A program made the translations under genes and the position numbers. 64,000 bases of DNA from Pseudomonadota bacterium (lineage in GTDB: Bacteria > Pseudomonadota > Alphaproteobacteria > Reyranellales > Reyranellaceae): the NCBI GenBank assembly GCA_018242505.1, contig JAFEBU010000027.1:124001-188000 (forward strand), in the 5' to 3' direction. Positions 42,086 through 50,714 of the stretch are shown one piece after another. Each line of letters opens with the position of its first letter. The stretch's first letter is position 1. The notes under the pieces are model-generated. The model searched no databases, was not told the origin of the DNA, and was given only the letters and a program-made list of their open reading frames with translations.

Positions 42086-43312
42086 CTAGTCCACGATCGC
42101 CTGATAGGTGAGCACGCGAAGCTCGCGGCGGATCGGGTAGGTCGAGGACGGCATGAGCTGGGTCAGCAGCACCACCGCCATGTCCTCGGCGGGATCGCAC
42201 CAGAAGGCGGTCGAGGCCGCTCCGCCCCAGGCATACTCGCCGGGCGTGCCGACGATATGCGCCTTGGCCGGGTCGATCATGACCGAGAAGCCGAGCCCGA
42301 AGCCGACACCGTTGTAGGTCGACTCGGAAAAGCGCGGCGTGCCCATGTCGGCCATGTCGCCGTTGAGATGGTTCATGGTCATGAGCTCTACGGTCTTGCG
42401 TCCGAGCAGCCGGGCGCCGTCGAGCTCGCCTTTGTTCAGCATGAACTTGCAGAAGCGGAGATAATCGGCCGCCGTCGAGACCAGGCCGCCGCCGCCCGAG
42501 TTCACCTTGCGCGGCTTGAGATAGCGGCTCCTGGCCGGATCGTCGATCAAGGCGAGCTTGCCGTCCGGGCTCGGCTGATAGTTGGCGGCAAGGCGTTCGT
42601 GCTTGGCATCAGGCACATGGAAATCGGTGTCGACCATGCCGAGCGGCTTTATGACCTTCTCGACGAGATACTTCTCGAACGGCTCGCCCGAGATCACCTC
42701 GACCAGGCGGCCGAGCACGTCGGTGGAGACGCTGTAGTTCCACGCCTTGCCGGGCTGGGCGATCAGGGGGAAGGTCGCGAGCTTGTCGACAAGTTCGGCG
42801 AGGCTGGTGTTTGCCGTCTGGAAATCGACGCCGTCCTTGGCGCGGTAGAGCGCATCGACGGGATTGCTCTCCATGAAGCCGTAGGTGAGGCCCGATGTGT
42901 GGGTCAGGAGATCGCGGAAAGTGATGTCGCGCTCGGCCGGCACCGACTCGATCTTGCCGCGACTGCCGCCGACAAATACCCGCATGTTCCGGAACGCCGG
43001 CAGGAATTTCGCGATCGGGTCGTCGAGCTGGAAGCGGCCTTCCTCGTACAACATCATGATCGCCGTCGAGGTGAGCGGCTTGGTCATGGAGTAGATGCGG
43101 AAGATCGTGTCGGGCCGGACCGGCTTGCTGCGCTCGACGTCGGCCTTGCCGTAGGCCTCGGCGAAGGCGAGTTCACCCCGGCGCATCACGCAGGTCACCA
43201 TGCCGGGAAGCCGCCCGCTATCGACCCAGTCCTTCATCCAATGGCCGATGCGCGCGAGCCGCGCTGCGGAAAGGCCAACCTGTTCGGGTGCGACGAGCGG
43301 CAGCGTGTCCAT
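42086..43312 (-). CDS. Serine hydrolase, beta-lactamase class C/EstB-like
   Basis: 408-residue esterase or beta-lactamase-like protein: SMTK in FRIYSMTKPLTST, Tyr motif YSVS in KAWNYSVSTDVLG, and the C-terminal WGGAAST near the substrate strand. No signal peptide, so a cytoplasmic esterase like EstB is likely. First gene of a minus-strand run into the dioxygenase and DHA2 transporter. Only 75 bases separate its start from the divergent SDR. Confidence 0.84.
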   Translation of the reverse strand: MDTLPLVAPEQVGLSAARLARIGHWMKDWVDSGRLPGMVTCVMRRGELAFAEAYGKADVERSKPVRPDTIFRIYSMTKPLTSTAIMMLYEEGRFQLDDPIAKFLPAFRNMRVFVGGSRGKIESVPAERDITFRDLLTHTSGLTYGFMESNPVDALYRAKDGVDFQTANTSLAELVDKLATFPLIAQPGKAWNYSVSTDVLGRLVEVISGEPFEKYLVEKVIKPLGMVDTDFHVPDAKHERLAANYQPSPDGKLALIDDPARSRYLKPRKVNSGGGGLVSTAADYLRFCKFMLNKGELDGARLLGRKTVELMTMNHLNGDMADMGTPRFSESTYNGVGFGLGFSVMIDPAKAHIVGTPGEYAWGGAASTAFWCDPAEDMAVVLLTQLMPSSTYPIRRELRVLTYQAIVD

Positions 43313-43387
43313 GGCGATCCTCCTCTTTCCCCCGCTAGACTAGCCCAGGACGAAGTATTCCAGGCACGCAAAAGACGGGAGGGTGCA

Positions 43388-44287
43388 ATGGCGAGATTGT
43401 GCGAAGGTCGGGTGGCAATCGTGACCGGCGGTGCCCGGGGCGTGGGCCGCGAGCATTGCCTGATGCTGGCCGAGCACGGCGCCAAGGTGGTCGTGAACGA
43501 CCTGGGCGGCGACCGTGCCGGCAAGGGCCACGATGTCGGGCCTGCTCAACAGGTCGTGAATGAGATCAAGGCCAAGGGCGGAGAAGCGGTCGCCAACGGC
43601 GACGATGTCTCCGACTGGAACGGCGCCAAACATATGATCGACCAGGCGATCCAGGCCTTCGGCAAGCTCGATGCGGTGGTGCTGAACGCCGGCATCCTGC
43701 GCGATCGCATGCTGGTCAATATGAGCGAGGATGAATGGGACGCGGTGATCAAGGTGCACCTCAAGGGCACCTTCGCACCGGCGCGCCATGCGGCTGCCTA
43801 CTGGCGCGATCTCGCCAAGCAGAAGGGCGGCCCGGTGGATGCCCGCATCATCACCACCACTTCGGTGTCGGGCATCTACGGCAATATCGGCCAGACCAAC
43901 TATGGGGCGGCCAAGGCCGGTATCGCCTCCTTCACCATCATCGCCGCACGCGAGCTCGGCCGCTACGGCATCACAGTGAACTCGATCTCGCCCTCGGCCT
44001 TCACGCGCATGACCGAGGATCTGCGGCAATATACCGAGGAGGACAAGAAGCGCCGCGATCCCAAGTGGATTGCGCCGGTCGCGACCTGGCTGGTGAGCGA
44101 GCAAAGCCGTGAGGTGACAGGCCGCGTTTTCCAGGCCGGCAACGGTATTTTCGCCGTTGCCGAGGGCTGGCATAAGGGCCCCGAGGTCGAGCAGATCATG
44201 GATCCCTACCAGGCCGGCAAGGTGCTGGGCGAGCTCGTCAAGAAGGCGCGCAAGAACGCTGGTATGAACGGCCTCGATCTCGACTGA
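43388..44287 (+). CDS. SDR family oxidoreductase (17-beta-HSD4-like)
   Basis: 299-residue short-chain dehydrogenase with VTGGARGVGREH nucleotide loop, NAGILRDRML, catalytic Ser in TSVSG and NYGAAKAGI for Tyr/Lys. The larger size and the VVVNDLGGDRAGKG loop place it near the hydroxyacyl-CoA dehydrogenase domain of multifunctional enzyme 2. GGGAGGG precedes the ATG at 43388. A Bug-type binding protein follows 23 bases later. Confidence 0.87.
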   Translation: MARLCEGRVAIVTGGARGVGREHCLMLAEHGAKVVVNDLGGDRAGKGHDVGPAQQVVNEIKAKGGEAVANGDDVSDWNGAKHMIDQAIQAFGKLDAVVLNAGILRDRMLVNMSEDEWDAVIKVHLKGTFAPARHAAAYWRDLAKQKGGPVDARIITTTSVSGIYGNIGQTNYGAAKAGIASFTIIAARELGRYGITVNSISPSAFTRMTEDLRQYTEEDKKRRDPKWIAPVATWLVSEQSREVTGRVFQAGNGIFAVAEGWHKGPEVEQIMDPYQAGKVLGELVKKARKNAGMNGLDLD

Positions 44288-44310
44288 TGCAGGCAAAGGA
44301 GCGGGTACTC

Positions 44311-45297
44311 ATGTTCACGATCAACCGCCGCGCGCTGCTGGCGGGCGGGATGGCTGCGGCCGCGTTTTCAAGCACTGCTGGAGCGCAGGTCCAGACGCAA
44401 GGCTGGCCGACCAAGCCGATCCGATGGGTCGTTCCCTATACCGCAGGCGGACTGACCGACGTCGTGACCCGGTTGACGCTCGAGAAGATGAAGGTCGGCC
44501 AGACCTTTGTGGTCGACAACAAACCCGGCGCGAACTCGTTGATCGGTGCCGAAGCTGTCGCCAATGCAGCTCCGGACGGCTACACCTTTCTGACGGTGAT
44601 CGCAGCACACGCCGCCAACAAGACGCTCTATGCCGGCAGGCTGAAGTTCGATCCGGTCGCAAGCTTCACCCCGGTGTCGTTGGTCGCCCTGGCGCCGATC
44701 ATGATTCTGGTGACCAACGATCTGCCGGTGAAAAGCGTCGGCGAGTTGATCGACTACGCCAAGAAGAATCCGGGCAAGATCTCGTTCGGCTCCTCGGGCG
44801 TTGGCTCGGCGGCACATCTCACCAGCGAATTGATCATGCAGGTGACGGGCACGCAAATGGTTCACGTTCCCTACAAGGGGACGGCGCCGGCGCTGGCCGA
44901 CCTCGCGTCCGGCAATCTTCAGATGCTGCTCGACGTGCCGATCGGCACCATGAGCCAGGTTCGTGCCGGCAAGGTCCGGGCGCTGGCCATGATGTCGAAG
45001 GAGCGCGTTCCCGGTGCCGACGATATCCCGACCATTGTCGAGTCGGGCGGCCCGCTGATCGAATCATCGAGCTGGGTGATGTTTCTCGCGCCGGCCGGCA
45101 CGCCCAAGGACGTGACCGACCGTCTTGCCGGCGAGGTCGCCAAAGCTGTGAAGGACGAGGCGCTCCGCAAGCGCCTGGCCGAACAGGCCGTGGCTCCCGT
45201 CGGAGCCACGCCTGCCGATACCGCCAAATTCCTGGCCGAGGAAGTCGAGAAATGGCGCAACGTGATCACCACCGCCGGAGTGAAGATCGAGGCCTGA
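44311..45297 (+). CDS. Bug/TctC family tripartite tricarboxylate transporter binding protein
   Basis: 328-residue periplasmic receptor. Residues 1-25 (INRRALLAGGMAAAAFSSTA) form a signal with a twin-Arg, cleaved near GAQVQ. WPTKPIRWVVPYTAGGLTDV opens the mature protein, and VDNKPGANSLIGAEAVANAAPDGYT is the ligand loop region of Bug proteins. TctA and TctB are absent here, as is common for Bug orphans. AAAGGAG precedes the ATG at 44311. It probably binds a carboxylate. Confidence 0.9.
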   Translation: MFTINRRALLAGGMAAAAFSSTAGAQVQTQGWPTKPIRWVVPYTAGGLTDVVTRLTLEKMKVGQTFVVDNKPGANSLIGAEAVANAAPDGYTFLTVIAAHAANKTLYAGRLKFDPVASFTPVSLVALAPIMILVTNDLPVKSVGELIDYAKKNPGKISFGSSGVGSAAHLTSELIMQVTGTQMVHVPYKGTAPALADLASGNLQMLLDVPIGTMSQVRAGKVRALAMMSKERVPGADDIPTIVESGGPLIESSSWVMFLAPAGTPKDVTDRLAGEVAKAVKDEALRKRLAEQAVAPVGATPADTAKFLAEEVEKWRNVITTAGVKIEA

Positions 45298-45302
45298 CAT
45301 CG

Positions 45303-45338
45303 GCGTGCGCCCGGCCGCTTATACAACCGGGCGCACGC
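45303..45338 (+). terminator. Strong hairpin after the Bug receptor gene
   Basis: GCGTGCGCCCGG (45303-45314) pairs perfectly with CCGGGCGCACGC (45327-45338), a 12-bp stem with a 12-base loop, starting five bases after the stop at 45297. There is no T-run, so factor-independent termination would be weak. It lies between convergent genes and could serve either strand. Confidence 0.6.
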
Positions 45339-45449
45339 TGCCAATGGGCGAGGCGACCGCTTCAGGGGGAGGCGCCTCTGGGAAGCAGCGCGCAACGGCC
45401 GGCATATTTCAAGGGCAGCCGGCAGTATCTAACTATAGCCGCGATCTAA

Positions 45450-46868
45450 TTATAGCCGCGCCAGCGTCTCGATCACCTTGGGTTGTGGCCACGTCCAGCC
45501 GCCGGCGCTTTCGTAGGCGCGCATTGCCCGCAGAACCAGATGATCGGCGCGAGGTGCACCGACCATCTGCAGGCCGACCGGCAGACCGGTCGCCGTGAGG
45601 CCGGCCGGCATAGAGGCGGCCGGCTGGCCGGTCAGGTTGAAAGGCAGCGTATAAGGTGCGCCCTTCGTCCAGCGCGGGAAGGCCTCGGAATTGTAGAGCG
45701 TATCGACAGAGGGCGCGGCAGTGGGCGTGACCGGGGCGAGCAACAGGTCGTATTTCCGGTACCAAAGCGCCAGGTCACGCGCGAGCTTCGATCTTGCTTC
45801 GTAGGATTTCGCGTAGTCGGCAAGCGTGATCGACATTCCCTTTTCGGCGGCGGCCCGGAAGCCGGGATCGAGCTTGCCGTGGAGCTGGCTCGGAATTTGG
45901 CGCAGGCGCGTGGCGAAGCTGCCGATCCAGAGCGGCTCAAAGAAGAGCTGCAGCGGCTCGATCAATGGTCCGACCTCTTCGACATGCGCTCCAAGCGCTT
46001 CGAAGCGTCGAGCCGCTGCAGCCACGAGGTCGCGAATCTCGGGGTCGGGCTTTACATGACCCAGATCGAGACTGAGCCCGACCTTCCAGCCGCGTACACC
46101 GTCGTCGAGGCCGATCGTGTAGTCGCGCCGGTCGGCCGGCAGGGAGCGCCAGTCGCGCGGATCGGGTCCGGCCGTGGCATTCAGGGCGAGGGCGCTGTCG
46201 AGGACGCTGCGTGCCAGCACGCCCTGGCTCACGACGTCGGCAAATGGCGAATCGGCCGGATATTGTGCGATGCGGCCGAAGGACGGCTTCAGGCCGACCA
46301 GACCGGCATGTGCGGCCGGGATTCGGATCGAGCCGCCGCCATCATTGCCGTGATTGAGCGGCGCTACGCCTGCTGCGGTCATTGTCGCCGCACCGCCCGA
46401 CGAGCCGCCAGGAGAATGCGCAAGGTTCCAGGGGCTGCGAGTCGTCCCCTGCAAGGGCGAATCGGTGAGGGCCTTCCAGCCGAACTCGGGAGTGGTCGTC
46501 TTGCCCAAGATCGGCATGCCGGCAGCGCGCAGCCGTGCCACGACCGGCGCGTCCTCGGCCGCAGGTGTCTCGTCCGTTGCATGCGAGCCGTATCGTGTGG
46601 GCCAGCCTTTCACGGTGGTCGTATCCTTGATTGAAGTCGGCACGCCATCCAGCGGCGAGGCGGGCATACCCGCCATCCAGCGCGCTTCCGAAGCCCGCGC
46701 CGCCTCGAGAGCACCCTCACGATCGATCAGGACGAGGAAATTAAGGTGCTGCTGCAAGCGGTCAGCCCGCTCCAGGATTTGCTGTGTAACTTCAACCGGA
46801 GAAAGGATTTTTTTGGAATAGCACCGGCCAAGCTCGGCGGCGGACGCCCAGATAAGATTGTCAGACAT
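45450..46868 (-). CDS. Amidase (amidase signature family)
   Basis: 472-residue amidase-signature enzyme with Lys in TSIKDTTTVKG, cis-Ser in SPGGSSGGAATMTA and the nucleophile in GNDGGGSIRIPAAHAG. It is related only at family level to the AtzE-like amidase at 28558-29979 and lacks a small AtzG partner. Start at 46868. It faces an MBL hydrolase across 230 bases of non-coding DNA. Substrate unknown. Confidence 0.86.
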   Translation of the reverse strand: MSDNLIWASAAELGRCYSKKILSPVEVTQQILERADRLQQHLNFLVLIDREGALEAARASEARWMAGMPASPLDGVPTSIKDTTTVKGWPTRYGSHATDETPAAEDAPVVARLRAAGMPILGKTTTPEFGWKALTDSPLQGTTRSPWNLAHSPGGSSGGAATMTAAGVAPLNHGNDGGGSIRIPAAHAGLVGLKPSFGRIAQYPADSPFADVVSQGVLARSVLDSALALNATAGPDPRDWRSLPADRRDYTIGLDDGVRGWKVGLSLDLGHVKPDPEIRDLVAAAARRFEALGAHVEEVGPLIEPLQLFFEPLWIGSFATRLRQIPSQLHGKLDPGFRAAAEKGMSITLADYAKSYEARSKLARDLALWYRKYDLLLAPVTPTAAPSVDTLYNSEAFPRWTKGAPYTLPFNLTGQPAASMPAGLTATGLPVGLQMVGAPRADHLVLRAMRAYESAGGWTWPQPKVIETLARL

Positions 46869-47098
46869 GCTTGTTCGTTTATCCCGCAGTGCAACAATGC
46901 CATGTTAGTTCCATCGTAGTTTCGACCGTGCCTGATCGGCCGTCGAGCCCTCTGTGAAGGGTCATTGCGCATCGTAGAAGCCGCCGGCCTGTGGCGCGCT
47001 GGTCGCTGCGTTCGGCTATCGAAAATCGATGAGCGTTCGCCTGTTCTGACGGCCCCGCTCCCCTTAAGCTCGCCGCCGAAACAAAAAAGGGGAAGGAC

Positions 47099-47986
47099 AT
47101 GGTCGAGCTGAAGCTGGGCGGCGCCACGATCACCCGTATCGAAGAAAGCTACGAGCCCAACTTCGAAGCCCGGATATTCTTTCCCGACTGGAACGCCGAG
47201 GTCGTGCGCGAGCACGGGGGCTGGCTCTCACCCAACCACTACGACGCAGCCTCGGGCTTCCTGAAGCTCAGCGTTCATAGCTGGCTGATCAAGATCGGCG
47301 GCAAGCGCATCCTGATCGATACTTGCGTCGGGAATCACAAGCCCAGGGCCCACCGGCCCAAGTGGCACATGATGGAAACCAAGTATCTCGAGCGGTTGGC
47401 GGCGGCAGGCGTGAAACCCGACGAGATCGACATGGTGATGTGCACGCACCTGCATGTCGACCATGTTGGCTGGAATACGCGGCTCGACAACGGTCGTTGG
47501 GTGCCGACGTTCAAGAACGCCAAATACGTCTTCAGCCAGGAGGACTACGACTTCTACCGCAAGCTCGACAGCGATCCCGAGAAGGGACCGGCAAATGGTG
47601 GCTCGTTCCGCGACTCTGTTCTGCCGGTGGTTGAGGCCGGCCTCGCACAGATGGTAACGGGGGCGGCATCTCTCGACGAGACGCTGAAGGTCGAACCCGC
47701 GCCTGGCCATACGCCCGGTACGATCGCCATCAAGTTCGAATCGAAGGGCGAGAGGGCGTTGTTCTGCGGCGACATCCTGCACCACGCGTTGCAGGTCTAT
47801 CATCCCGAGTGGAACAGCTTCGCCTGCCTGGACCAGGACAATGCGCGCAAGAGCCGGAGGGCATCGCTGGAGCATTGCGCCGGCTCTGGCGCGCGGCTGA
47901 TGCCATGCCATTTCGGGGCACCCTTCACTTGCCATATCGAGTCCAAAGCCGGCGGCTTCGCGCCGCGCTTCGACGGCGGTTTCTGA
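47099..47986 (+). CDS. MBL fold metallo-hydrolase
   Basis: 295-residue metallo-beta-lactamase-fold hydrolase. HLHVDHVGW gives the HxHxDH zinc site, PAPGHTPGT the next His, CGDILHH the bridging Asp, and MPCHFGAP the last His. The sequence is close in layout to AHL-lactonase or alkylsulfatase-type hydrolases, but the class is not certain. GGGGAAGG precedes the ATG at 47099. Two small genes follow on the same strand, suggesting an operon to 49169. Confidence 0.85.
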   Translation: MVELKLGGATITRIEESYEPNFEARIFFPDWNAEVVREHGGWLSPNHYDAASGFLKLSVHSWLIKIGGKRILIDTCVGNHKPRAHRPKWHMMETKYLERLAAAGVKPDEIDMVMCTHLHVDHVGWNTRLDNGRWVPTFKNAKYVFSQEDYDFYRKLDSDPEKGPANGGSFRDSVLPVVEAGLAQMVTGAASLDETLKVEPAPGHTPGTIAIKFESKGERALFCGDILHHALQVYHPEWNSFACLDQDNARKSRRASLEHCAGSGARLMPCHFGAPFTCHIESKAGGFAPRFDGGF

Positions 47987-48022
47987 CAGGCTTTTTCCAG
48001 GATTTTCGAGAAGGAGAAGAAC

Positions 48023-48349
48023 GTGATCTACGAAATGCGCGTCTATCGGTGCGTGCCCGGGCGGCTGCCGGCACTGCTCAATCGCTTCGCTAACATTACG
48101 CTGAAGCTTTGGGAGAAGCACGGCATCAAGCAGGCGGGATTCTTCACCACGCTGGTGGGCGAATCGAACCAGGAGCTGACCTATTTCCTGCAGTGGGATT
48201 CGCTCGCCGACCGCGAGAAGAAGTGGAATGCCTTCGCCGCTGATCCGGAATGGCTCACCAAGCGCGCGGAGACCGAGAAGGACGGCCAGATCGTGGCCAA
48301 CGTCTCCAACCAGTTCCTGGCACCGACGGCCTTCTCCTCGGTGAAGTAG
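48023..48349 (+). CDS. NIPSNAP family protein
   Basis: 108-residue dimeric alpha+beta-barrel protein of the NIPSNAP type. MIYEMRVYRCVPGRLPALLN and QELTYFLQWDSLADREKKWN are canonical strands. It is likely a small-molecule binding or degrading enzyme of unknown activity. GAGAAGGAGAAG precedes the start at 48023 (GTG). It lies 36 bases after the MBL gene and ten before the alpha/beta hydrolase. Confidence 0.85.
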   Translation: MIYEMRVYRCVPGRLPALLNRFANITLKLWEKHGIKQAGFFTTLVGESNQELTYFLQWDSLADREKKWNAFAADPEWLTKRAETEKDGQIVANVSNQFLAPTAFSSVK

Positions 48350-48359
48350 CCGTCAGGCG

Positions 48360-49169
48360 ATGCCCGTCGTTCCGACGGCCGATGGCGCGTTGCATTACGA
48401 CGCCATCGACATCACCGCGCCTTGGATGGGCAAGGGCTTGCCCATCCTGTTCCATCACGGGATCGGCAGCAGCGCATTGTTGTGGCGCGGGTGGTTCCCG
48501 GCGCTGATCGACCGCTATCCCGTCGTCGCCTTCGACATGCGCGGGTGCGGCCGCTCTTCGCGTCCGCCGGCCGATTTCAAATGGTCCCTGGAAGGCATGA
48601 TCGACGACCTGTTCGCGGTGGCAGACGCGGCGGGATTCGAGCGCTTTCACGTCGTGGGCGAATCGCTCGGCGGTACGGTGGCGCTTGCCGCGGCCATCAT
48701 GCGGCCCGACCGGGTGGCGACGCTCACGGTCAGCAACGGCGCGCATCTCGGGGCGTCGATCCAGCGCGTCGAGGTGTGGCGCGGGCAGCTCGATGACGGC
48801 GGCACTGCCGGTTGGTCACACGCTTTCATGCCCGATCGTTTCCAGCCCGGTACCCTCGATGCAGGAAGGGAAGCGTGGTTCGAGGCCCAGCAGGCCGAGT
48901 GGCCGCGCGACTCGATCCTGAAAGCGCTCGGCGTGCTGATCGGCACCGACCTTACGCCGCGGCTCGCGGAGATTCGTTGCCCGACGCTGGTGTTGCATCC
49001 TGACAGCAGTCCGTTCATTCCCGTGCCGGTCGTGGCCGAGTTGCATCGGCTGCTGCCCGATGCGCGCCTCAACATCATCGGCCCGGCGCGGCACGGTCTG
49101 CCTTTCTCGCACGCTGCACAATGCACGGGGCTGTTGCGCTCTTTTCTCGACACTCGCGCGACGGATTGA
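48360..49169 (+). CDS. Alpha/beta fold hydrolase
   Basis: 269-residue alpha/beta hydrolase. FHHGIGSSALLWRGWFPALI is the oxyanion region, GESLGGTVALAA the nucleophile elbow, LHPDSSPFIP the acid loop and ARHGLPFS the His. No signal. It follows the NIPSNAP gene by ten bases. Together with the MBL hydrolase it suggests stepwise degradation of an ester or lactone; the identity is not known. Confidence 0.85.
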   Translation: MPVVPTADGALHYDAIDITAPWMGKGLPILFHHGIGSSALLWRGWFPALIDRYPVVAFDMRGCGRSSRPPADFKWSLEGMIDDLFAVADAAGFERFHVVGESLGGTVALAAAIMRPDRVATLTVSNGAHLGASIQRVEVWRGQLDDGGTAGWSHAFMPDRFQPGTLDAGREAWFEAQQAEWPRDSILKALGVLIGTDLTPRLAEIRCPTLVLHPDSSPFIPVPVVAELHRLLPDARLNIIGPARHGLPFSHAAQCTGLLRSFLDTRATD

Positions 49170-49262
49170 CATCACCTTTGCGTGCCGCCGGCCGCCGCGA
49201 TCCACCATGCCTTCCGCAAGTACCTGGCGTCAGGGCTCACCGCGGGCGCGGTGAGAGGAGAG

Positions 49263-50555
49263 CTATGCCCGTGCCGGCTGGATCCCGGCCGGCGGGACGG
49301 CCCAATGGGCGAGCCGCTTGCGGTCGGCTTCGGGCCGGACGAACAGGAAACCGATCAGGCCGCCCGCGATCATCAGGCAACCCATGATCAGATAACCGAA
49401 CTCGTATCCCGCGGCCGGTGTGGCGGCGTCCTGGATGGCCTTGCCCATGACGAAGGGAGCGATGATGCCGGCCAGGGTATAGAACGCGCCTGATGTGGCC
49501 AGCATCGCCGCTCGCTGGGGATGCGGCGTCAGCTCGCTGACGATCATCGGCAGGACGACATAGACCGTGCTGCCGATTGCCGAGCCGAAGATGAGAAGGC
49601 CGAGATTGAGCGCCGGCGACGGCAGGCTGCCTACGAACGGCATGAGGCAGCCGCCCAAGATCAGGGTGACGGCGGGGAAAATACCGCGGGCGATGCGGCT
49701 CGAAACTCCGTTCGAACTCAGGCGCTGGGAAATGAAACCGCCGATCATCACGACGAAGAAGCCGAAGATCCACGGCAGGATGGTGAAGGTACCGGCCTCC
49801 TGCTGCGAATAGCCCAAGGCTTCGCGCAGATAGGAGGTGAACCAGGTGAGGCCGAGCGACAGGCCCCAGTAAGCCGAAAAGCACGTGCAGGCCGCCGCCA
49901 CGATGCTGGGGCAGGTCAACAGGTATCGGTACGGGATGCGGGCGTCATGAGAGGCACCATCCGCAGGCCGGTCGACCAGCGTCCCTTCTCTACCGAAGAT
50001 CAGCCATGCCACCGCCCATAGCAGTCCGGCGATGCCGAGAGCGCCGAAGGCCCAGTGCCAGGAGTAGCGCAGGATGATCCAGTTGAGCACCGGAACGGTG
50101 ACGATGACGCCGAGCGCGGAACCTTGGGCGAGGATCGCTGTCGGTAGGCCGCGCAGCTTGTCGGGAAACCACTTGTAGGTCGCATGCACGGCCACGGCCG
50201 CGGCCGGTCCTTCCCCTATGCCGAGGACGATCCGGCACGCCATCAGCACTTCAAGGTTCACGGTCGCCAGCATGGGGAACTGGACCAGGGACCAGATGAC
50301 GGCCATCACCAGCAGGACCCAGCGGGCTCGTATCCGGTTGGCGACAAAACCGACCACGACGGCCGACGCCGCAAAAAGGAAGAAGAAGGACGAGGCGAGG
50401 AGGCCGTATTCCTCCTGGCTCAAATTCAGCTCCTCCGAGATCGGCCCCTTGGCGAGGCCGACCACGACCTTGTCGCCGAAGTTGATCAGCATGAAGAGGA
50501 ACAGGAGTCCGGTAATTTTCCAGGCGCCCTTCAGCGGGCGATCTTGAACCGTCAC
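49263..50555 (-). CDS. MFS transporter (anion:cation symporter-like)
   Basis: 430-residue major facilitator with about 12 segments. LINFGDKVVVGLAKGPISEE at the N terminus and NRIRARWVLLVMAVIWSLVQ match the ACS family (phthalate or hexuronate permeases). It probably imports an organic acid by proton symport. Start at 50555. A terminator separates it from the ABC binding proteins upstream. Confidence 0.85.
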   Translation of the reverse strand: MTVQDRPLKGAWKITGLLFLFMLINFGDKVVVGLAKGPISEELNLSQEEYGLLASSFFFLFAASAVVVGFVANRIRARWVLLVMAVIWSLVQFPMLATVNLEVLMACRIVLGIGEGPAAAVAVHATYKWFPDKLRGLPTAILAQGSALGVIVTVPVLNWIILRYSWHWAFGALGIAGLLWAVAWLIFGREGTLVDRPADGASHDARIPYRYLLTCPSIVAAACTCFSAYWGLSLGLTWFTSYLREALGYSQQEAGTFTILPWIFGFFVVMIGGFISQRLSSNGVSSRIARGIFPAVTLILGGCLMPFVGSLPSPALNLGLLIFGSAIGSTVYVVLPMIVSELTPHPQRAAMLATSGAFYTLAGIIAPFVMGKAIQDAATPAAGYEFGYLIMGCLMIAGGLIGFLFVRPEADRKRLAHWAVPPAGIQPARA

Positions 50556-50668
50556 GTGGCGTTACTCCCTCAGCCCACTCATTTGGGGCTGTACCGTCAT
50601 AAGACAGGGGCCCTTTCCCGTTCGCAAGTACGCAGGTCGGAGAAACGCGCAAGCGGTGCTGCAAATAG

Positions 50669-50693
50669 AAAGGGCGCCCGATGGGCGCCCTTT
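50669..50693 (-). terminator. Bidirectional-looking rho-independent terminator
   Basis: AAAGGGCGCCC (50669-50679) and GGGCGCCCTTT (50683-50693) form an 11-bp stem with a three-base loop. On the minus strand it lies 22 bases after the first binding-protein gene and is followed by TTTCTATTT. On the plus strand it is followed by TTC. It should end the binding-protein transcript. Confidence 0.75.
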
Positions 50694-50714
50694 TTCAGAA
50701 GAGGTGTAGAGGGC

